This document shows positions 48,251 to 57,008 of a stretch of 64,000 nt of DNA, piece after piece. The notes beneath the pieces were generated by a model, which saw only the letters and a program-made list of their open reading frames with translations, had not been told where the DNA came from and did no database searches. The number at the start of each line of letters is the position of its first letter. The first letter of the stretch is position 1. The DNA comes from Betaproteobacteria bacterium (GTDB taxonomy: Bacteria; Pseudomonadota; Gammaproteobacteria; Burkholderiales; Burkholderiaceae_D): NCBI GenBank assembly GCA_025356395.1, contig JANXTA010000140.1, forward strand, positions 54,271 through 118,270, given 5' to 3'. A program made the translations under genes and the position numbers.

Positions 48251-48371
48251 CGATACCAAACGGATCCGTAACCTGTCACGACCCGATGGTGCTCTACCGC
48301 TCGGCAATAACCCGCTAACCGCTACGTATGCTACCAGCGCCCTGCCCCACCGGCAACCGCACACAACGCCT

Positions 48372-49961
48372 TCAGACCGGTACGCTGCGCGCGAGATAGC
48401 CTGGTGCGCGGCGGTGTCGGGTCGCCTGCTCGTACGCATACCCGAGGTTCAGCAATCGCCATTCGCTGAACGGCTTGCCGACGAAGGACAACCCGGTGGG
48501 CAGGCCGCGCACGAATCCGGCCGGGACGGTCAGGTGCGGATAACCGGCGACGGCGGCCGGGCCCGCAAAGCTGCCACCGAAGTGATCTCCGGCCACGGGA
48601 TCGATCAGCCACGCGACACCGCTGGTCGGCGCGATCACCGCGTCGAGGCGATGACGCTCGATCACGAGATCGAGGCCGTCTTCGCGCGCACCCTTGATGC
48701 ACGCGGCCCGCGCCTGCAGGTACTCCGGACTGTCGAGACCGCTGAGCGCCTGCGCCGCTTCGAAGAGTTCCTGTCCGAACCAAGGCATCTCCTGGCTGGC
48801 ATGCGCCTGGTTGAACGCGATGACATCGGCCAGTGACTGCACAGGGGCATGCGGTGCGAAGGTCCGCAGCCACAGCGCGAGGCCGTGCTTGAATTCGTGC
48901 AGCAGCACGCTGCGCTCGGCGGCGCCGTAGGTCGGGCGCGGCAACTCGATGTCGTCGATCACCTCGGCACCCTGCGCCCGCAGGTCGCCGACGGCCCGTT
49001 CGAAGTTCGCGTTGAGCTCGTCGAAGCCGCTCAGGTAGGCCCGCGCGATGCCGAGCCGCGCGCCCCGCAAGGCATCGGACGCCAGCGCTGGCGGGGCGGC
49101 CTCGATCGGAGGCGCAGTCGTCGTCACTTCGTCCGCAGCATCGCTACCCGCGATCGCGAGATACAACAGCGCCGCGTCCGCGACGCTGCGCGTCATCGGA
49201 CCGGCCGTGTCCTGGCTGTGCGAGATCGGGATCACGCCGTCGCGGCTGACGCGACCGATCGTCGGCTTCAGGCCCACCAGGCCGTTCAGCGACGAAGGCG
49301 ACACGATCGAGCCGTCGGTCTCGGTACCGACGCCGAGCGGCGCCAGGCTCGCCGCGATGGCCGCGCCGGTGCCCGAACTCGATCCGCTCGTGCTGCGATC
49401 GAGCGCGTAGGGATTGCGGGTCAGCCCGCCGCGTCCGCTCCATCCGCTGGTCGATCGCGTCGACCGGATGTTCGCCCACTCGCTGAGGTTGGTCTTGCCG
49501 AGGATGACGGCGCCCGCATCACGCAATCGCTTGACGAGGTGCGCGTCACGCGTCGCGCGCACACCGGCGAGCGCGAGAGAGCCACCCGTCGTGCACATCG
49601 TGTCGCCGGTGGAGATGTTGTCCTTGATCAACACCGGCAGGCCATGCAGCGGTCCCCGGATGCTCCCCGCGCGACGCTCGGCATCGCGCAGGCGGGCGAG
49701 GTCGATTGCCTCCGGGTTGAGCTCGATGATGCTGTTCAGTCGAGGGCCACGACGATCGACGGCCTTGATGCGGGCGAGGCACTGCTGCACCAGCCGCGTG
49801 GACGTCATCCGACCGTCGGTCATGGCCTGCATCAGGTCGGTGGCATCGATTTCTTCGAGGAGCTTGCTGCCCGCGAATCGACGCGAAGCGGAGGCAGCCA
49901 TGGACGGAGTGGCCAGAGAAACGAGAGCAGCCGAGGAAAGCAGGAGATCGCGGCGTCGCAT
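48372..49961 (-). CDS. Tat-exported amidase-signature family hydrolase (peptide amidase-like)
   Basis: A 529-residue amidase of the Ser-Ser-Lys class. A twin-arginine-type signal MRRRDLLLSSAALVSLATPS predicts export of the folded enzyme to the periplasm. The catalytic triad is visible: Lys113 in GLPVLIKDNIS, cis-Ser195 in STSGSSSGTGAAIAA and nucleophile Ser218 in GTETDGSIVSPSS. Similar exported enzymes include bacterial peptide amidase, which removes C-terminal amides, so a peptide or amide substrate is plausible but not proven. It lies 90 bp downstream of a TonB-dependent receptor on the same strand, suggesting that the receptor imports the substrate and this enzyme trims it in the periplasm. 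Confidence 0.92.
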   Translation of the reverse strand: MRRRDLLLSSAALVSLATPSMAASASRRFAGSKLLEEIDATDLMQAMTDGRMTSTRLVQQCLARIKAVDRRGPRLNSIIELNPEAIDLARLRDAERRAGSIRGPLHGLPVLIKDNISTGDTMCTTGGSLALAGVRATRDAHLVKRLRDAGAVILGKTNLSEWANIRSTRSTSGWSGRGGLTRNPYALDRSTSGSSSGTGAAIAASLAPLGVGTETDGSIVSPSSLNGLVGLKPTIGRVSRDGVIPISHSQDTAGPMTRSVADAALLYLAIAGSDAADEVTTTAPPIEAAPPALASDALRGARLGIARAYLSGFDELNANFERAVGDLRAQGAEVIDDIELPRPTYGAAERSVLLHEFKHGLALWLRTFAPHAPVQSLADVIAFNQAHASQEMPWFGQELFEAAQALSGLDSPEYLQARAACIKGAREDGLDLVIERHRLDAVIAPTSGVAWLIDPVAGDHFGGSFAGPAAVAGYPHLTVPAGFVRGLPTGLSFVGKPFSEWRLLNLGYAYEQATRHRRAPGYLARSVPV

Positions 49962-50051
49962 GCTTGGAGGGTATCTGCTTCGTCGGGACGGTGCATCGCG
50001 CGCCGCCCCGGCGGATGGAAGATGCGGTGAGGACCCTCGGGCCCTCGCCGG

Positions 50052-52844
50052 CTAGAAAAACTTGTACGACGCGCTGCCGTAGACGAAGCGACCGCGAACG
50101 TCGGCGTAGCTGAGATCGTAACCGCCGACGAAGCCCGCGCCGTAGTTGGTGTACGGAGGATCCCTGTCGGCGAGGTTCTTCACGCCGATCGCGAACTTCG
50201 CGTTCTTGATGCCGTTGTAAGCGACTTGCGTATCGAGCGTCGTGTACGAACCGACGTGTCGCGTCGGGACCGATGCCGGCTGCAGGCTCGTGTTGAGGTC
50301 GGCGTAACCCACCTGGTAGTTGTGCTGGAAGGTCGCGGCGAAGGGGCCGTGGTCCCACGACACGCTGGCCACATGTCTCCAGCGCAACACGACGCCGATG
50401 CCGAGACCGCTCGTGGCCGGGTTGTTGATCGCCTTCGTGTAGCTGCCGTCCAGGTTCTGCGTGTCATAGCGCGTGAAGTAGGTGCCGTCGAGGCGCAGCG
50501 TGACCTTGTCGCCAGGCGTGTTGTAGACCCGACCCAGCCAGTCGACGTCGACGCCGCTGACGTTGGTCTTGCCGAGGTTGGTGAGGGCCTGGCTGATGCC
50601 GAGGATCGGGCCGGCGCCGCTCGCGTTGCCGTCAGGCGCGCCGCGCGTGATCAGGTTCGCATAACGCACCGGATCCGACAGAATCGTCGCAGTCGACAGC
50701 CCTGTGCGGATCGTGTCCTTCACCTGCACGTAGAAGATGTCGGTCCCGAACGAATAATCCTTGTTCGGTTCGATGACGACGCCGATCGATTCGGACTTGG
50801 ACTTCTCCGGCTTCAAGGCCGGGTTGCCGCCGCCGATCGTCACGAACTGCGTGCTGCAGTCGATGATCCCCGAGAAACCGATCGGACAACGGACGAAGTC
50901 GCGGCTGCCGTTGGTGGTGATGCCGCGTGCGGCCGGCTGATAGAGATCGGTCAGCGTCGGCGCGCGGAAACCCTTGCCGTAGGAACCGCGGAACAGCAGT
51001 TGGTCGATTGGCTGGATACGGATCGAGCCCTTGGGGTTGAAGGTCTTGCCGACACGTTCGTAGTTGTCGTAGCGACCAGCGACGTCGCCCTCGATGCCCT
51101 TGGCGATCGGGATGTTGATTTCGGCATACGCAGACTCGACGTTGCGCGCCGCACTCACGGGCACGCCCGGCGCGCCGAAGCCGGAAATCAGGAATTGTTG
51201 GTTGGCCGCAGAAGGTGCGATGTTGAGCTGTTCGCGGCGGAACTCGGCACCGACCGCGAGACTCATCGTCCCGCCGGGCAGCATGAACAGGTCACGCGAA
51301 GCCTTGCCGTCGACGCCCGTGATCGAGGTCGTGCTGGTCGTCAGCAGTCCGTTGTAGTTGGTTGCCAGCGCTTGGTCCAGTGCCCCCTGGCTGGCCGTCG
51401 CACCGAAGGGATTGATCACGCCGGTGTTGAGGAGATTGAGGTACTGGTCGGTCAGCGTCCAGCCGCCCGTCAGGTTCTGCGTGATCTTGTCCTTGCTGTA
51501 CAAGAACGCGGTGTCGTAGTCCCAGCCGAACGCATTGCCCCGCAAGCCGCTGACGAAACGCGAGTCCTGCGAGATGTCCTGCGTTTTGCGACGCCCGGTC
51601 GGATACGAGCGCAGCAGCAATACGAGTGGCTGGCCGGTGAGGCTGTTGGCGGCCGCGAATGACGTAGGGTAGTAGGGACTGCTCGGCGGCAACAGTGCGT
51701 AGGCTTTGCCGTTCACCAGGTTGCGCAATGCCGTGACGGCCGGGTATTGCACGTTCAACAGGTTGTTGAGGTCCGCGATATAGGGCTGCCCGGCTGGCAG
51801 GACCGCGCCGTTGATCAGGACAGGCTGCTCGATGGTGCGGGTCTCGTTGCGGGTGTAGCTGGTCTCGAGGTAAGCCTCCATCGAGCTCGAGATCTTGAAG
51901 CGACCATTGGCGGCCACGTTCTCGAGCTTGGTCTCGGGCTGCAGCGAGATCGTGGGCGCATTGTCGAACCGGCACAGGCCGGGATTGAGCGGCGAGACTT
52001 CCGACGGTGCGCAGTTCGGATACGTCGGGCTGCGAATGGCGCCGCTGTTGGTCAGGATGTTCGCCGGGAACGAGGTCGCGCTGGTCTTGTCGAGCTGATG
52101 CTGCACATCGAGGTTGGTCGCGAACGAGCGATCGGAGCCGAGGATGGACTTGGTGCGTTCGTAGGCGGCCGCGATCGTCACGCTGTAGCGGTCCTCGTCG
52201 AAGTTGCCGAAGCCGCTGATCGCCGACACCTTCGTATCGAGGCCACCGCCGTGGCGCGTCGGCGAGCCGATGGTCGACGAGACCTCGGTCCCACTGAAGT
52301 CGCGCCGCAGGATGAAGTTGACGACGCCCGCGACCGCATCGCTGCCGTAGACCGCCGACGCACCATCCTTCAGCACTTCCACCCGGTCGATCATCGCGAT
52401 CGGGATGGTGGCGATGTTCACCGCGTTGCTGCCGGCGGCAGGTGCACTGCGACGGCCGTTGATCAGGACCAGCGTCCGGGCCGCGCCGAGGCCCCGGAGC
52501 GAGATCAGGGACACCGATCCGGTGCCACCCTGCCCGCCGCCGGCGCCGGTGTTGGCCACGCTGGTCCCACCGAGGCTCGCGGTCGCGGTGACCTGCTTCA
52601 GGAGCTGTTCCGTCGTCGTCACGCCGAGTCGCTGGATGTCGTCGCGCGTCAAGACCTGCACCGGCAACGCGGTTTCACCTTCGATGCGCTTGATCGACGA
52701 ACCGGTCACTTCTACCCGTTCAAGTTTCGCCTCTGGTGCATTGCTGCTCTGTGCGAGTGCAGAGCCGACCGAAGTTATCGAGAAGATCGAACCGACCGAA
52801 AGAGCTGCTGCTAGCCGGTTCGAGCAGGCGAATCGTGAAAACAT
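50052..52844 (-). CDS. TonB-dependent outer membrane receptor
   Basis: A 930-residue outer-membrane active-transport barrel. It has a signal peptide (about 1-32, ending TSVGSALAQ), a TonB-box-like segment KLERVEVTGSSIKR, the plug domain with LPVQVLTRDDIQRLGVTTTE, LISLRGLGAARTLVLINGRR and IDRVEVLKDGASAVYGSDAV, and a long barrel with FRGSYGKGFRAPTLTDLYQP, ending RFVYGSASYKFF with terminal Phe. The start at 52844 has AAAGG nine bases upstream. No sensor N-terminal extension is present. The substrate is not predictable; the large size and amidase neighbour argue against a simple siderophore receptor and favour a peptide, amide or other organic nutrient. Confidence 0.94.
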   Translation of the reverse strand: MFSRFACSNRLAAALSVGSIFSITSVGSALAQSSNAPEAKLERVEVTGSSIKRIEGETALPVQVLTRDDIQRLGVTTTEQLLKQVTATASLGGTSVANTGAGGGQGGTGSVSLISLRGLGAARTLVLINGRRSAPAAGSNAVNIATIPIAMIDRVEVLKDGASAVYGSDAVAGVVNFILRRDFSGTEVSSTIGSPTRHGGGLDTKVSAISGFGNFDEDRYSVTIAAAYERTKSILGSDRSFATNLDVQHQLDKTSATSFPANILTNSGAIRSPTYPNCAPSEVSPLNPGLCRFDNAPTISLQPETKLENVAANGRFKISSSMEAYLETSYTRNETRTIEQPVLINGAVLPAGQPYIADLNNLLNVQYPAVTALRNLVNGKAYALLPPSSPYYPTSFAAANSLTGQPLVLLLRSYPTGRRKTQDISQDSRFVSGLRGNAFGWDYDTAFLYSKDKITQNLTGGWTLTDQYLNLLNTGVINPFGATASQGALDQALATNYNGLLTTSTTSITGVDGKASRDLFMLPGGTMSLAVGAEFRREQLNIAPSAANQQFLISGFGAPGVPVSAARNVESAYAEINIPIAKGIEGDVAGRYDNYERVGKTFNPKGSIRIQPIDQLLFRGSYGKGFRAPTLTDLYQPAARGITTNGSRDFVRCPIGFSGIIDCSTQFVTIGGGNPALKPEKSKSESIGVVIEPNKDYSFGTDIFYVQVKDTIRTGLSTATILSDPVRYANLITRGAPDGNASGAGPILGISQALTNLGKTNVSGVDVDWLGRVYNTPGDKVTLRLDGTYFTRYDTQNLDGSYTKAINNPATSGLGIGVVLRWRHVASVSWDHGPFAATFQHNYQVGYADLNTSLQPASVPTRHVGSYTTLDTQVAYNGIKNAKFAIGVKNLADRDPPYTNYGAGFVGGYDLSYADVRGRFVYGSASYKFF

Positions 52845-52990
52845 GATTGCTGACCTTTGCGATTGATCGAGGGTGCATGGAAGACGGCACGAAACAGGAA
52901 TGCCACTAAGCAAACGGGATGCCAGAACGATCGGCTTTCGACGCTGCATCGCCGCATCGCATCGTGAATCGATGGCTATCGCATCCATTC

Positions 52991-53010
52991 GCTTCGCCAA
53001 TCTGCGAAGC
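52991..53010. repeat. Perfect stem-loop in the receptor upstream region
   Basis: GCTTCGC, loop CAATCT, GCGAAGC: a perfect 7-bp stem, 147 bases upstream of the receptor start. It could be part of a structured leader or an operator half-site pair; there is no U-run. Confidence 0.5.
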
Positions 53011-53125
53011 GCGACAATTCGCCGTGCGCCATTCATCCTAGTATTCACTTTTCGAAGCAGCTCACGAGACTCACATCGAGTTCTTCGCTGTTCACCGTCG
53101 GACATTCCTCGCAGAAGAATCGCAA

Positions 53126-53141
53126 TGCACAACGTTGCGCA
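53126..53141. promoter_or_regulatory. Candidate LacI-family operator upstream of the TonB receptor
   Basis: TGCACAACGTTGCGCA is a 16-bp palindrome with one mismatched pair (half-site TGCnCAAC) and a central CG, the form typical of LacI-family operators that control TonB-receptor utilisation loci in other proteobacteria. It lies about 280 bp upstream of the receptor start. No LacI-type regulator gene is in the window, so a regulator would have to be elsewhere. Confidence 0.35.
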
Positions 53142-53429
53142 AGATTAGAACATTGCTCCCGCGCGGGTACGCGTTTTTATTTGGGCAATCCCATCGCCGT
53201 CGTTCCGCAGCCAGTTAAAAAGCATCGTCCCTACCTATGCATCGCAGCGCATATGGATGAATGGAAGCTGAACGAATTGCGTCCCATACCGCACACACCG
53301 ATTACGCTTCGGGATTTGCTCCGTCGGATGGGATAAGAACTTGAATCGGACGTTGCGCGTTGGCTTGCTTTCAGTGCACGAGGGCGGTGAAGGCCTTCGA
53401 CCGATTGAGGGCGGAGAGAAAGATGGACG

Positions 53430-53455
53430 AAAAAAAGCCGCTGGGAGGCGGCTTT
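53430..53455 (-). terminator. Intrinsic terminator after the tRNA-Val/tRNA-Asp genes
   Basis: On the minus strand AAAGCCGC, a short loop and GCGGCTTT are followed by a run of T (seven A on the plus strand at 53430-53436). It lies 12 bases beyond the 3' end of tRNA-Asp and separates the tRNA transcript from the receptor-amidase cassette. Confidence 0.85.
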
Positions 53456-53467
53456 CCTTGCGAATGC

Positions 53468-53544
53468 TGGCGGAGTGGACGGGACTCGAACCCGCGACCC
53501 CCGGCGTGACAGGCCGGTATTCTAACCAACTGAACTACCACTCC
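53468..53544 (-). tRNA. tRNA-Asp (anticodon GTC)
   Basis: A 77-nt tRNA with encoded CCA. The acceptor stem GGAGTGG pairs with CCACTCC, the T loop is GGTTCGAGTC and the anticodon GTC is at 53508-53510 within CCTGTCACG. Follows tRNA-Val and hupB on the same strand. Confidence 0.97.
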
Positions 53545-53612
53545 ACGATGTTTACCGGCTGCATAACAGCCTAGCGACTGCGAACGACGATGTATCAGGC
53601 TGCGGAGCTGTG

Positions 53613-53688
53613 TGGTGGGTGCTGAGAGGCTCGAACTCCCGACCTACGCCTTGTAAGGGCGCCGCTCTACCAACTGAGCTAAGCACCC
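53613..53688 (-). tRNA. tRNA-Val (anticodon TAC)
   Basis: A 76-nt tRNA with encoded CCA. The acceptor GGGTGCT pairs with AGCACCC, the D arm is AGCTCAGTTGGTAGAGC, and the anticodon TAC lies at 53653-53655 within CCTTACAAGG. Located between hupB and tRNA-Asp, the usual betaproteobacterial order. Confidence 0.97.
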
Positions 53689-53764
53689 TCATCGCCTTGC
53701 TCGCAACTGCTTCACTGGCTACTGCGGTACTGCGCTCTGCATTGTCACCTGCAAAAACAACTCC

Positions 53765-54037
53765 CTAGTTTACTGCATCCTTGAATGCCTTGCCAGCGCG
53801 GAACTTCGGAACCTTGGCTGCCTTGATCTTGATCGAGGCTCCGGTCTGCGGATTGCGACCCGTACGCGCCGCACGCTTGCCGACCGTGAAGGTGCCGAAA
53901 CCGACCAGAGTCACACTGCCGTTCTTCTTGAGCGTGGTCTTGATGCCGCCCACCACGGACTCGAGTGCACGACCCGCCGCGGCCTTCGAGATATCCGCCT
54001 GCTTGGCAATGTGTTCGATCAACTCCGACTTATTCAT
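53765..54037 (-). CDS. hupB: DNA-binding protein HU (beta type)
   Basis: A 90-residue nucleoid-associated protein that bends DNA. It begins [20 protein letters not shown] and contains the HU/IHF signature [20 protein letters not shown] with the proline-tipped DNA-binding arm, ending [12 protein letters not shown]. Located just after lon, and served by its own good promoter at 54150-54178. Confidence 0.98.
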   Translation of the reverse strand: MNKSELIEHIAKQADISKAAAGRALESVVGGIKTTLKKNGSVTLVGFGTFTVGKRAARTGRNPQTGASIKIKAAKVPKFRAGKAFKDAVN

Positions 54038-54149
54038 TGATACCTCTTCACGGTGGATTCAAGGGGCGCGTCGCGCATGGACCTGCTGAGGGACTGCCAT
54101 CGCCGAGGTCTTCGCAAACCTGCTGCAACCCTCGCCGAATCGAGCAGCC

Positions 54150-54178
54150 ATTAGGCAATGTGAGCCTTGTGGTGTCAA
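54150..54178 (-). promoter_or_regulatory. Sigma-70-type promoter for hupB
   Basis: On the minus strand a consensus TTGACA (54173-54178) and CCTAAT (54150-54155) are separated by exactly 17 bp. It lies between the lon terminator and hupB, giving a leader of roughly 105 bases, so hupB is transcribed independently of lon. Confidence 0.75.
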
Positions 54179-54222
54179 GCCGATCAAGGCTTGCGATCGC
54201 CCGAACTTCCCTGGCAGGGACG

Positions 54223-54252
54223 AAAAAAAACGCGTGGCATGTGCCACGCGTT
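54223..54252 (-). terminator. Intrinsic terminator of lon
   Basis: A perfect 11-bp stem, AACGCGTGGCA with TGCCACGCGTT around a 2-base centre, followed on the minus strand by eight T. It lies 22 bases after the lon stop. Confidence 0.92.
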
Positions 54253-54274
54253 CGATGAGGAACCGCTAGGCCCC

Positions 54275-56707
54275 TCAGTGCTTCATCAACGCCGCATCGT
54301 CGACATGCTGCTCGGTCGCGATAACCGGCGCGACAGGCGTTGCCGGAGCCACCACCTCGTCCTCGGGCAACGCCACCGGCTGACGCTCAAGCGCAATCTC
54401 GAACACGCGATCGATCCACTTGACCGGAATGATCTCGAGGCGGTTCTTCACGTTCTCCGCGATCTCGTGGAGATCCTTGACGTTCTCTTCGGGAATCAGA
54501 ACGGTCTTGATGCCACCGCGATGCGCTGCCAGCAACTTCTCCTTGAGACCGCCGATCGGCATGACCTCGCCGCGCAGCGTGATCTCACCGGTCATGGCCA
54601 CATCGGCGCGGATCGGAATGCGAGTCAGTGCGGACACCATCGCCAGCGTGATCGCCGCGCCAGCCGAAGGACCGTCTTTCGGCGTGGCACCGTCGGGCGC
54701 GTGGACGTGGATGTCCTTCTTCTCCCACGCGTCGTCGGGGATGCCGAGACGACGAGAGCGGGCGCGCACGACCGAGCGCGCTGCCTCGACCGATTCCTTC
54801 ATGACATCGCCGAGCGAGCCCGTGCGTTGCACGACGCCCTTGCCGGGCATCACGGCGACTTCGATTGTCAACAGGTCACCGCCGACCTCGGTCCAGGCGA
54901 GACCGTTGACCTGGCCGATCTGGTTCTCCTTCTCGGCCATCCCGAAATTGTAGCGCCGCACGCCGAGGAACTTGTCGAGGTTTCGTGCCGTGACCTGAAC
55001 CTTGCCCTCGTGCTTCTTCAGCAGCAGCAACTTCACCACCTTGCGGCAGATCTTCGAGATCTCGCGTTCCAGCGCACGCACCCCCGCCTCGCGGGTGTAG
55101 TAACGGATGATGTCGCGGATCGCGCTCTCAGCCACGACCAGTTCTTCCTTCTTGACGCCGTTGTTCTTGACCTGCTTGGGCATCAGGTAGCGCAACGCGA
55201 TGTTGACTTTCTCTTCCTCGGTATAACCCGAGAGGCGAATGACCTCCATGCGGTCGAGCAATGCCGGCGGGATGTTGAACGAGTTCGACGTGGCCACGAA
55301 CATCACGTCAGACAGATCGAAGTCGACCTCGATGTAGTGGTCCTGGAACGTGTGGTTCTGTTCCGGATCGAGCACTTCGAGCAACGCCGACGCCGGATCG
55401 CCGCGGAAGTCCTGCCCCATCTTGTCGACCTCGTCGAGCAGGAAGAGCGGATTGCGCACGCCGACCTTCGCCAGGCTCTGCAGGACCTTGCCGGGCATCG
55501 ATCCGATATAGGTCCGACGATGTCCGCGAATCTCGGCCTCGTCGCGCACGCCGCCTAGCGCCATGCGCACAAATTTGCGGTTCGTCGCGCGCGCGATCGA
55601 CTGACCCAGCGAGGTCTTGCCGACGCCCGGCGGGCCGACCAGGCAAAGGATCGGTGCCTTCAGCTTCTCGACGCGCTGCTGGACCGCGAGGTATTCCAGG
55701 ATGCGTTCCTTGACCTTGTCGAGACCGAAGTGATCCTCGTCGAGCACCTGCTCGGCGCGCTTGAGGTCGTTGGTCACCTTGCTCTTCTTCTTCCACGGCA
55801 GGCCGACCAGCGTATCGAGATAGTTGCGCACGACAGTGGCTTCGGCCGACATCGGCGACATCATCTTGAGCTTCTTGAGCTCGGCGTCGGCCTTCGTCTT
55901 GGCTTCCTTCGGCAGGCGCGCGGCCTTGAGCTTCTTCTCGAGTTCCTCGATCTCGGCACCGTCCTCGCCTTCGCCGAGTTCCTTCTGGATCGCCTTGACC
56001 TGCTCGTTCAGGTAGTACTCGCGCTGGCTCTTCTCCATCTGACGCTTGACGCGGCCACGGATGCGCTTCTCGACCTGCAGGATGTCGAGCTCGGTTTCGA
56101 GCTGCGTGAGCAGGTGCTCGAGGCGCTCGGAGACCTTAAACATCTCGAGCACGGCCTGCTTCTGCTCGAGCTTGAGCGGCAAATGCGCGGCGATCGTGTC
56201 GGCGAGGCGACCCGAGTCGTCGATGCCCGACAGTGACGTCAGGATCTCGGGCGGGATCTTCTTGTTGAGCTTCACATACTGATCGAACTGCTGGACGATC
56301 GCGCGGCGCATCGCCTCGAGTTCAGCGTTGGCCTCTTCATCCGGCGCGACCGGCGTGAGATCGCACACGAAGTGCGTGTCGAGCTCTTCGATCTTGTGGA
56401 TGCGCGCACGTTGAGCGCCTTCGACGAGAACCTTCACGGTGCCGTCGGGCAGCTTCAGCATCTGCAGGATGTTGGAGACGCAGCCGATCTCGTAGATGTC
56501 TTCCGGAGAAGGCTCGTCCTTCGAGGCGGTCTTCTGGGCGACGAGCATGATGCTCTTGCCCGCTTCCATCGCCGTCTCAAGAGCCTTGATCGACTTCGGG
56601 CGACCCACGAACAGCGGGATCACCATGTGCGGAAAAATGACGACGTCGCGAAGAGGCAGCAGCGGAAGCTGGATGCGCTCGTCGGACAGAGTTGTGCTCA
56701 AGGCCAT
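54275..56707 (-). CDS. lon: ATP-dependent protease Lon
   Basis: Cytosolic AAA+ serine protease for misfolded and regulatory proteins. The 810-residue protein has the N-terminal Lon substrate domain ([20 protein letters not shown]), a coiled coil, the AAA+ module with Walker [20 protein letters not shown] and Walker [14 protein letters not shown], and the protease domain with catalytic Ser in [20 protein letters not shown] and Lys in [14 protein letters not shown]. The start at 56707 has AAAGGA at good spacing. A short charged/Ala-Val tail ends the protein. Standard neighbour of clpX and hupB. Confidence 0.98.
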   Translation of the reverse strand: MALSTTLSDERIQLPLLPLRDVVIFPHMVIPLFVGRPKSIKALETAMEAGKSIMLVAQKTASKDEPSPEDIYEIGCVSNILQMLKLPDGTVKVLVEGAQRARIHKIEELDTHFVCDLTPVAPDEEANAELEAMRRAIVQQFDQYVKLNKKIPPEILTSLSGIDDSGRLADTIAAHLPLKLEQKQAVLEMFKVSERLEHLLTQLETELDILQVEKRIRGRVKRQMEKSQREYYLNEQVKAIQKELGEGEDGAEIEELEKKLKAARLPKEAKTKADAELKKLKMMSPMSAEATVVRNYLDTLVGLPWKKKSKVTNDLKRAEQVLDEDHFGLDKVKERILEYLAVQQRVEKLKAPILCLVGPPGVGKTSLGQSIARATNRKFVRMALGGVRDEAEIRGHRRTYIGSMPGKVLQSLAKVGVRNPLFLLDEVDKMGQDFRGDPASALLEVLDPEQNHTFQDHYIEVDFDLSDVMFVATSNSFNIPPALLDRMEVIRLSGYTEEEKVNIALRYLMPKQVKNNGVKKEELVVAESAIRDIIRYYTREAGVRALEREISKICRKVVKLLLLKKHEGKVQVTARNLDKFLGVRRYNFGMAEKENQIGQVNGLAWTEVGGDLLTIEVAVMPGKGVVQRTGSLGDVMKESVEAARSVVRARSRRLGIPDDAWEKKDIHVHAPDGATPKDGPSAGAAITLAMVSALTRIPIRADVAMTGEITLRGEVMPIGGLKEKLLAAHRGGIKTVLIPEENVKDLHEIAENVKNRLEIIPVKWIDRVFEIALERQPVALPEDEVVAPATPVAPVIATEQHVDDAALMKH

Positions 56708-57008
56708 GTTGTTCCTTTCAATACGAACCCGTCGTAAGTAATGACAAGCCTGCCGGTTGCAAGGGCGCGTCGCAGTGCGTGGTACCCGACGTGCTTCGTA
56801 TTGCTGCGCGACCGGAAGCTGCAAGCAAAAAGCCGCTCACGCATGAGGTTCCATGAACCCGGGCATGACCGGCTTTTCGATTGAAGCCGACGCTATCGGT
56901 ACCGCTCGATTGGCGGCACTCCCCGGCTGAACCGCGTCGACCGCCGTATCCTCAGAGTCGACGCATCCGCAACAAACTTTACAGCGATCCTCGAAATAGC
57001 GGGAGCGA
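56708..57008. other. Region between clpX and lon
   Basis: About 300 bp containing the clpX terminator and the lon promoter region. I looked for a heat-shock (sigma-32) promoter in front of lon and did not find a convincing match. No gene is seen. Confidence 0.5.
56827..56877 (-). terminator. Probable intrinsic terminator after clpX
   Basis: On the minus strand AAAAGCCG (from 56877) pairs with CGGCTTTTT (to 56827), enclosing a 34-base region with its own small GGTTC-ATG-GAACC hairpin. The T-run at the end supports termination, though the long loop makes it less typical. It lies 131 bases after clpX. Confidence 0.55.

Larger units (their letters stand above)
52845..53429. other. Long upstream region of the TonB receptor, no gene seen
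   Basis: About 585 bp, visibly less GC-rich than its surroundings, without a convincing reading frame. It contains a perfect stem-loop at 52991-53010 and a LacI-type palindrome at 53126-53141, so it is probably a regulatory region for the receptor-amidase cassette. I found no well-spaced promoter hexamers by eye. Confidence 0.6.

Noticed and set aside
48255..48330. A tRNA-like string on the minus strand (GCGGTAGAGCACC followed by GTGACAGG), suggesting a tRNA-Asp fragment or attachment-site remnant next to the receptor cassette
   Set aside because: I could not pair an acceptor stem, T arm or anticodon arm, and the match to tRNA-Asp is too short and scrambled to support an att site.
52845..53132. 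A 96-residue N-terminal extension of the TonB receptor from an upstream ATG
   Set aside because: The ATG at 52844 starts a proper signal peptide and has an AAAGG site; the extension is Arg-rich and would bury the signal sequence.
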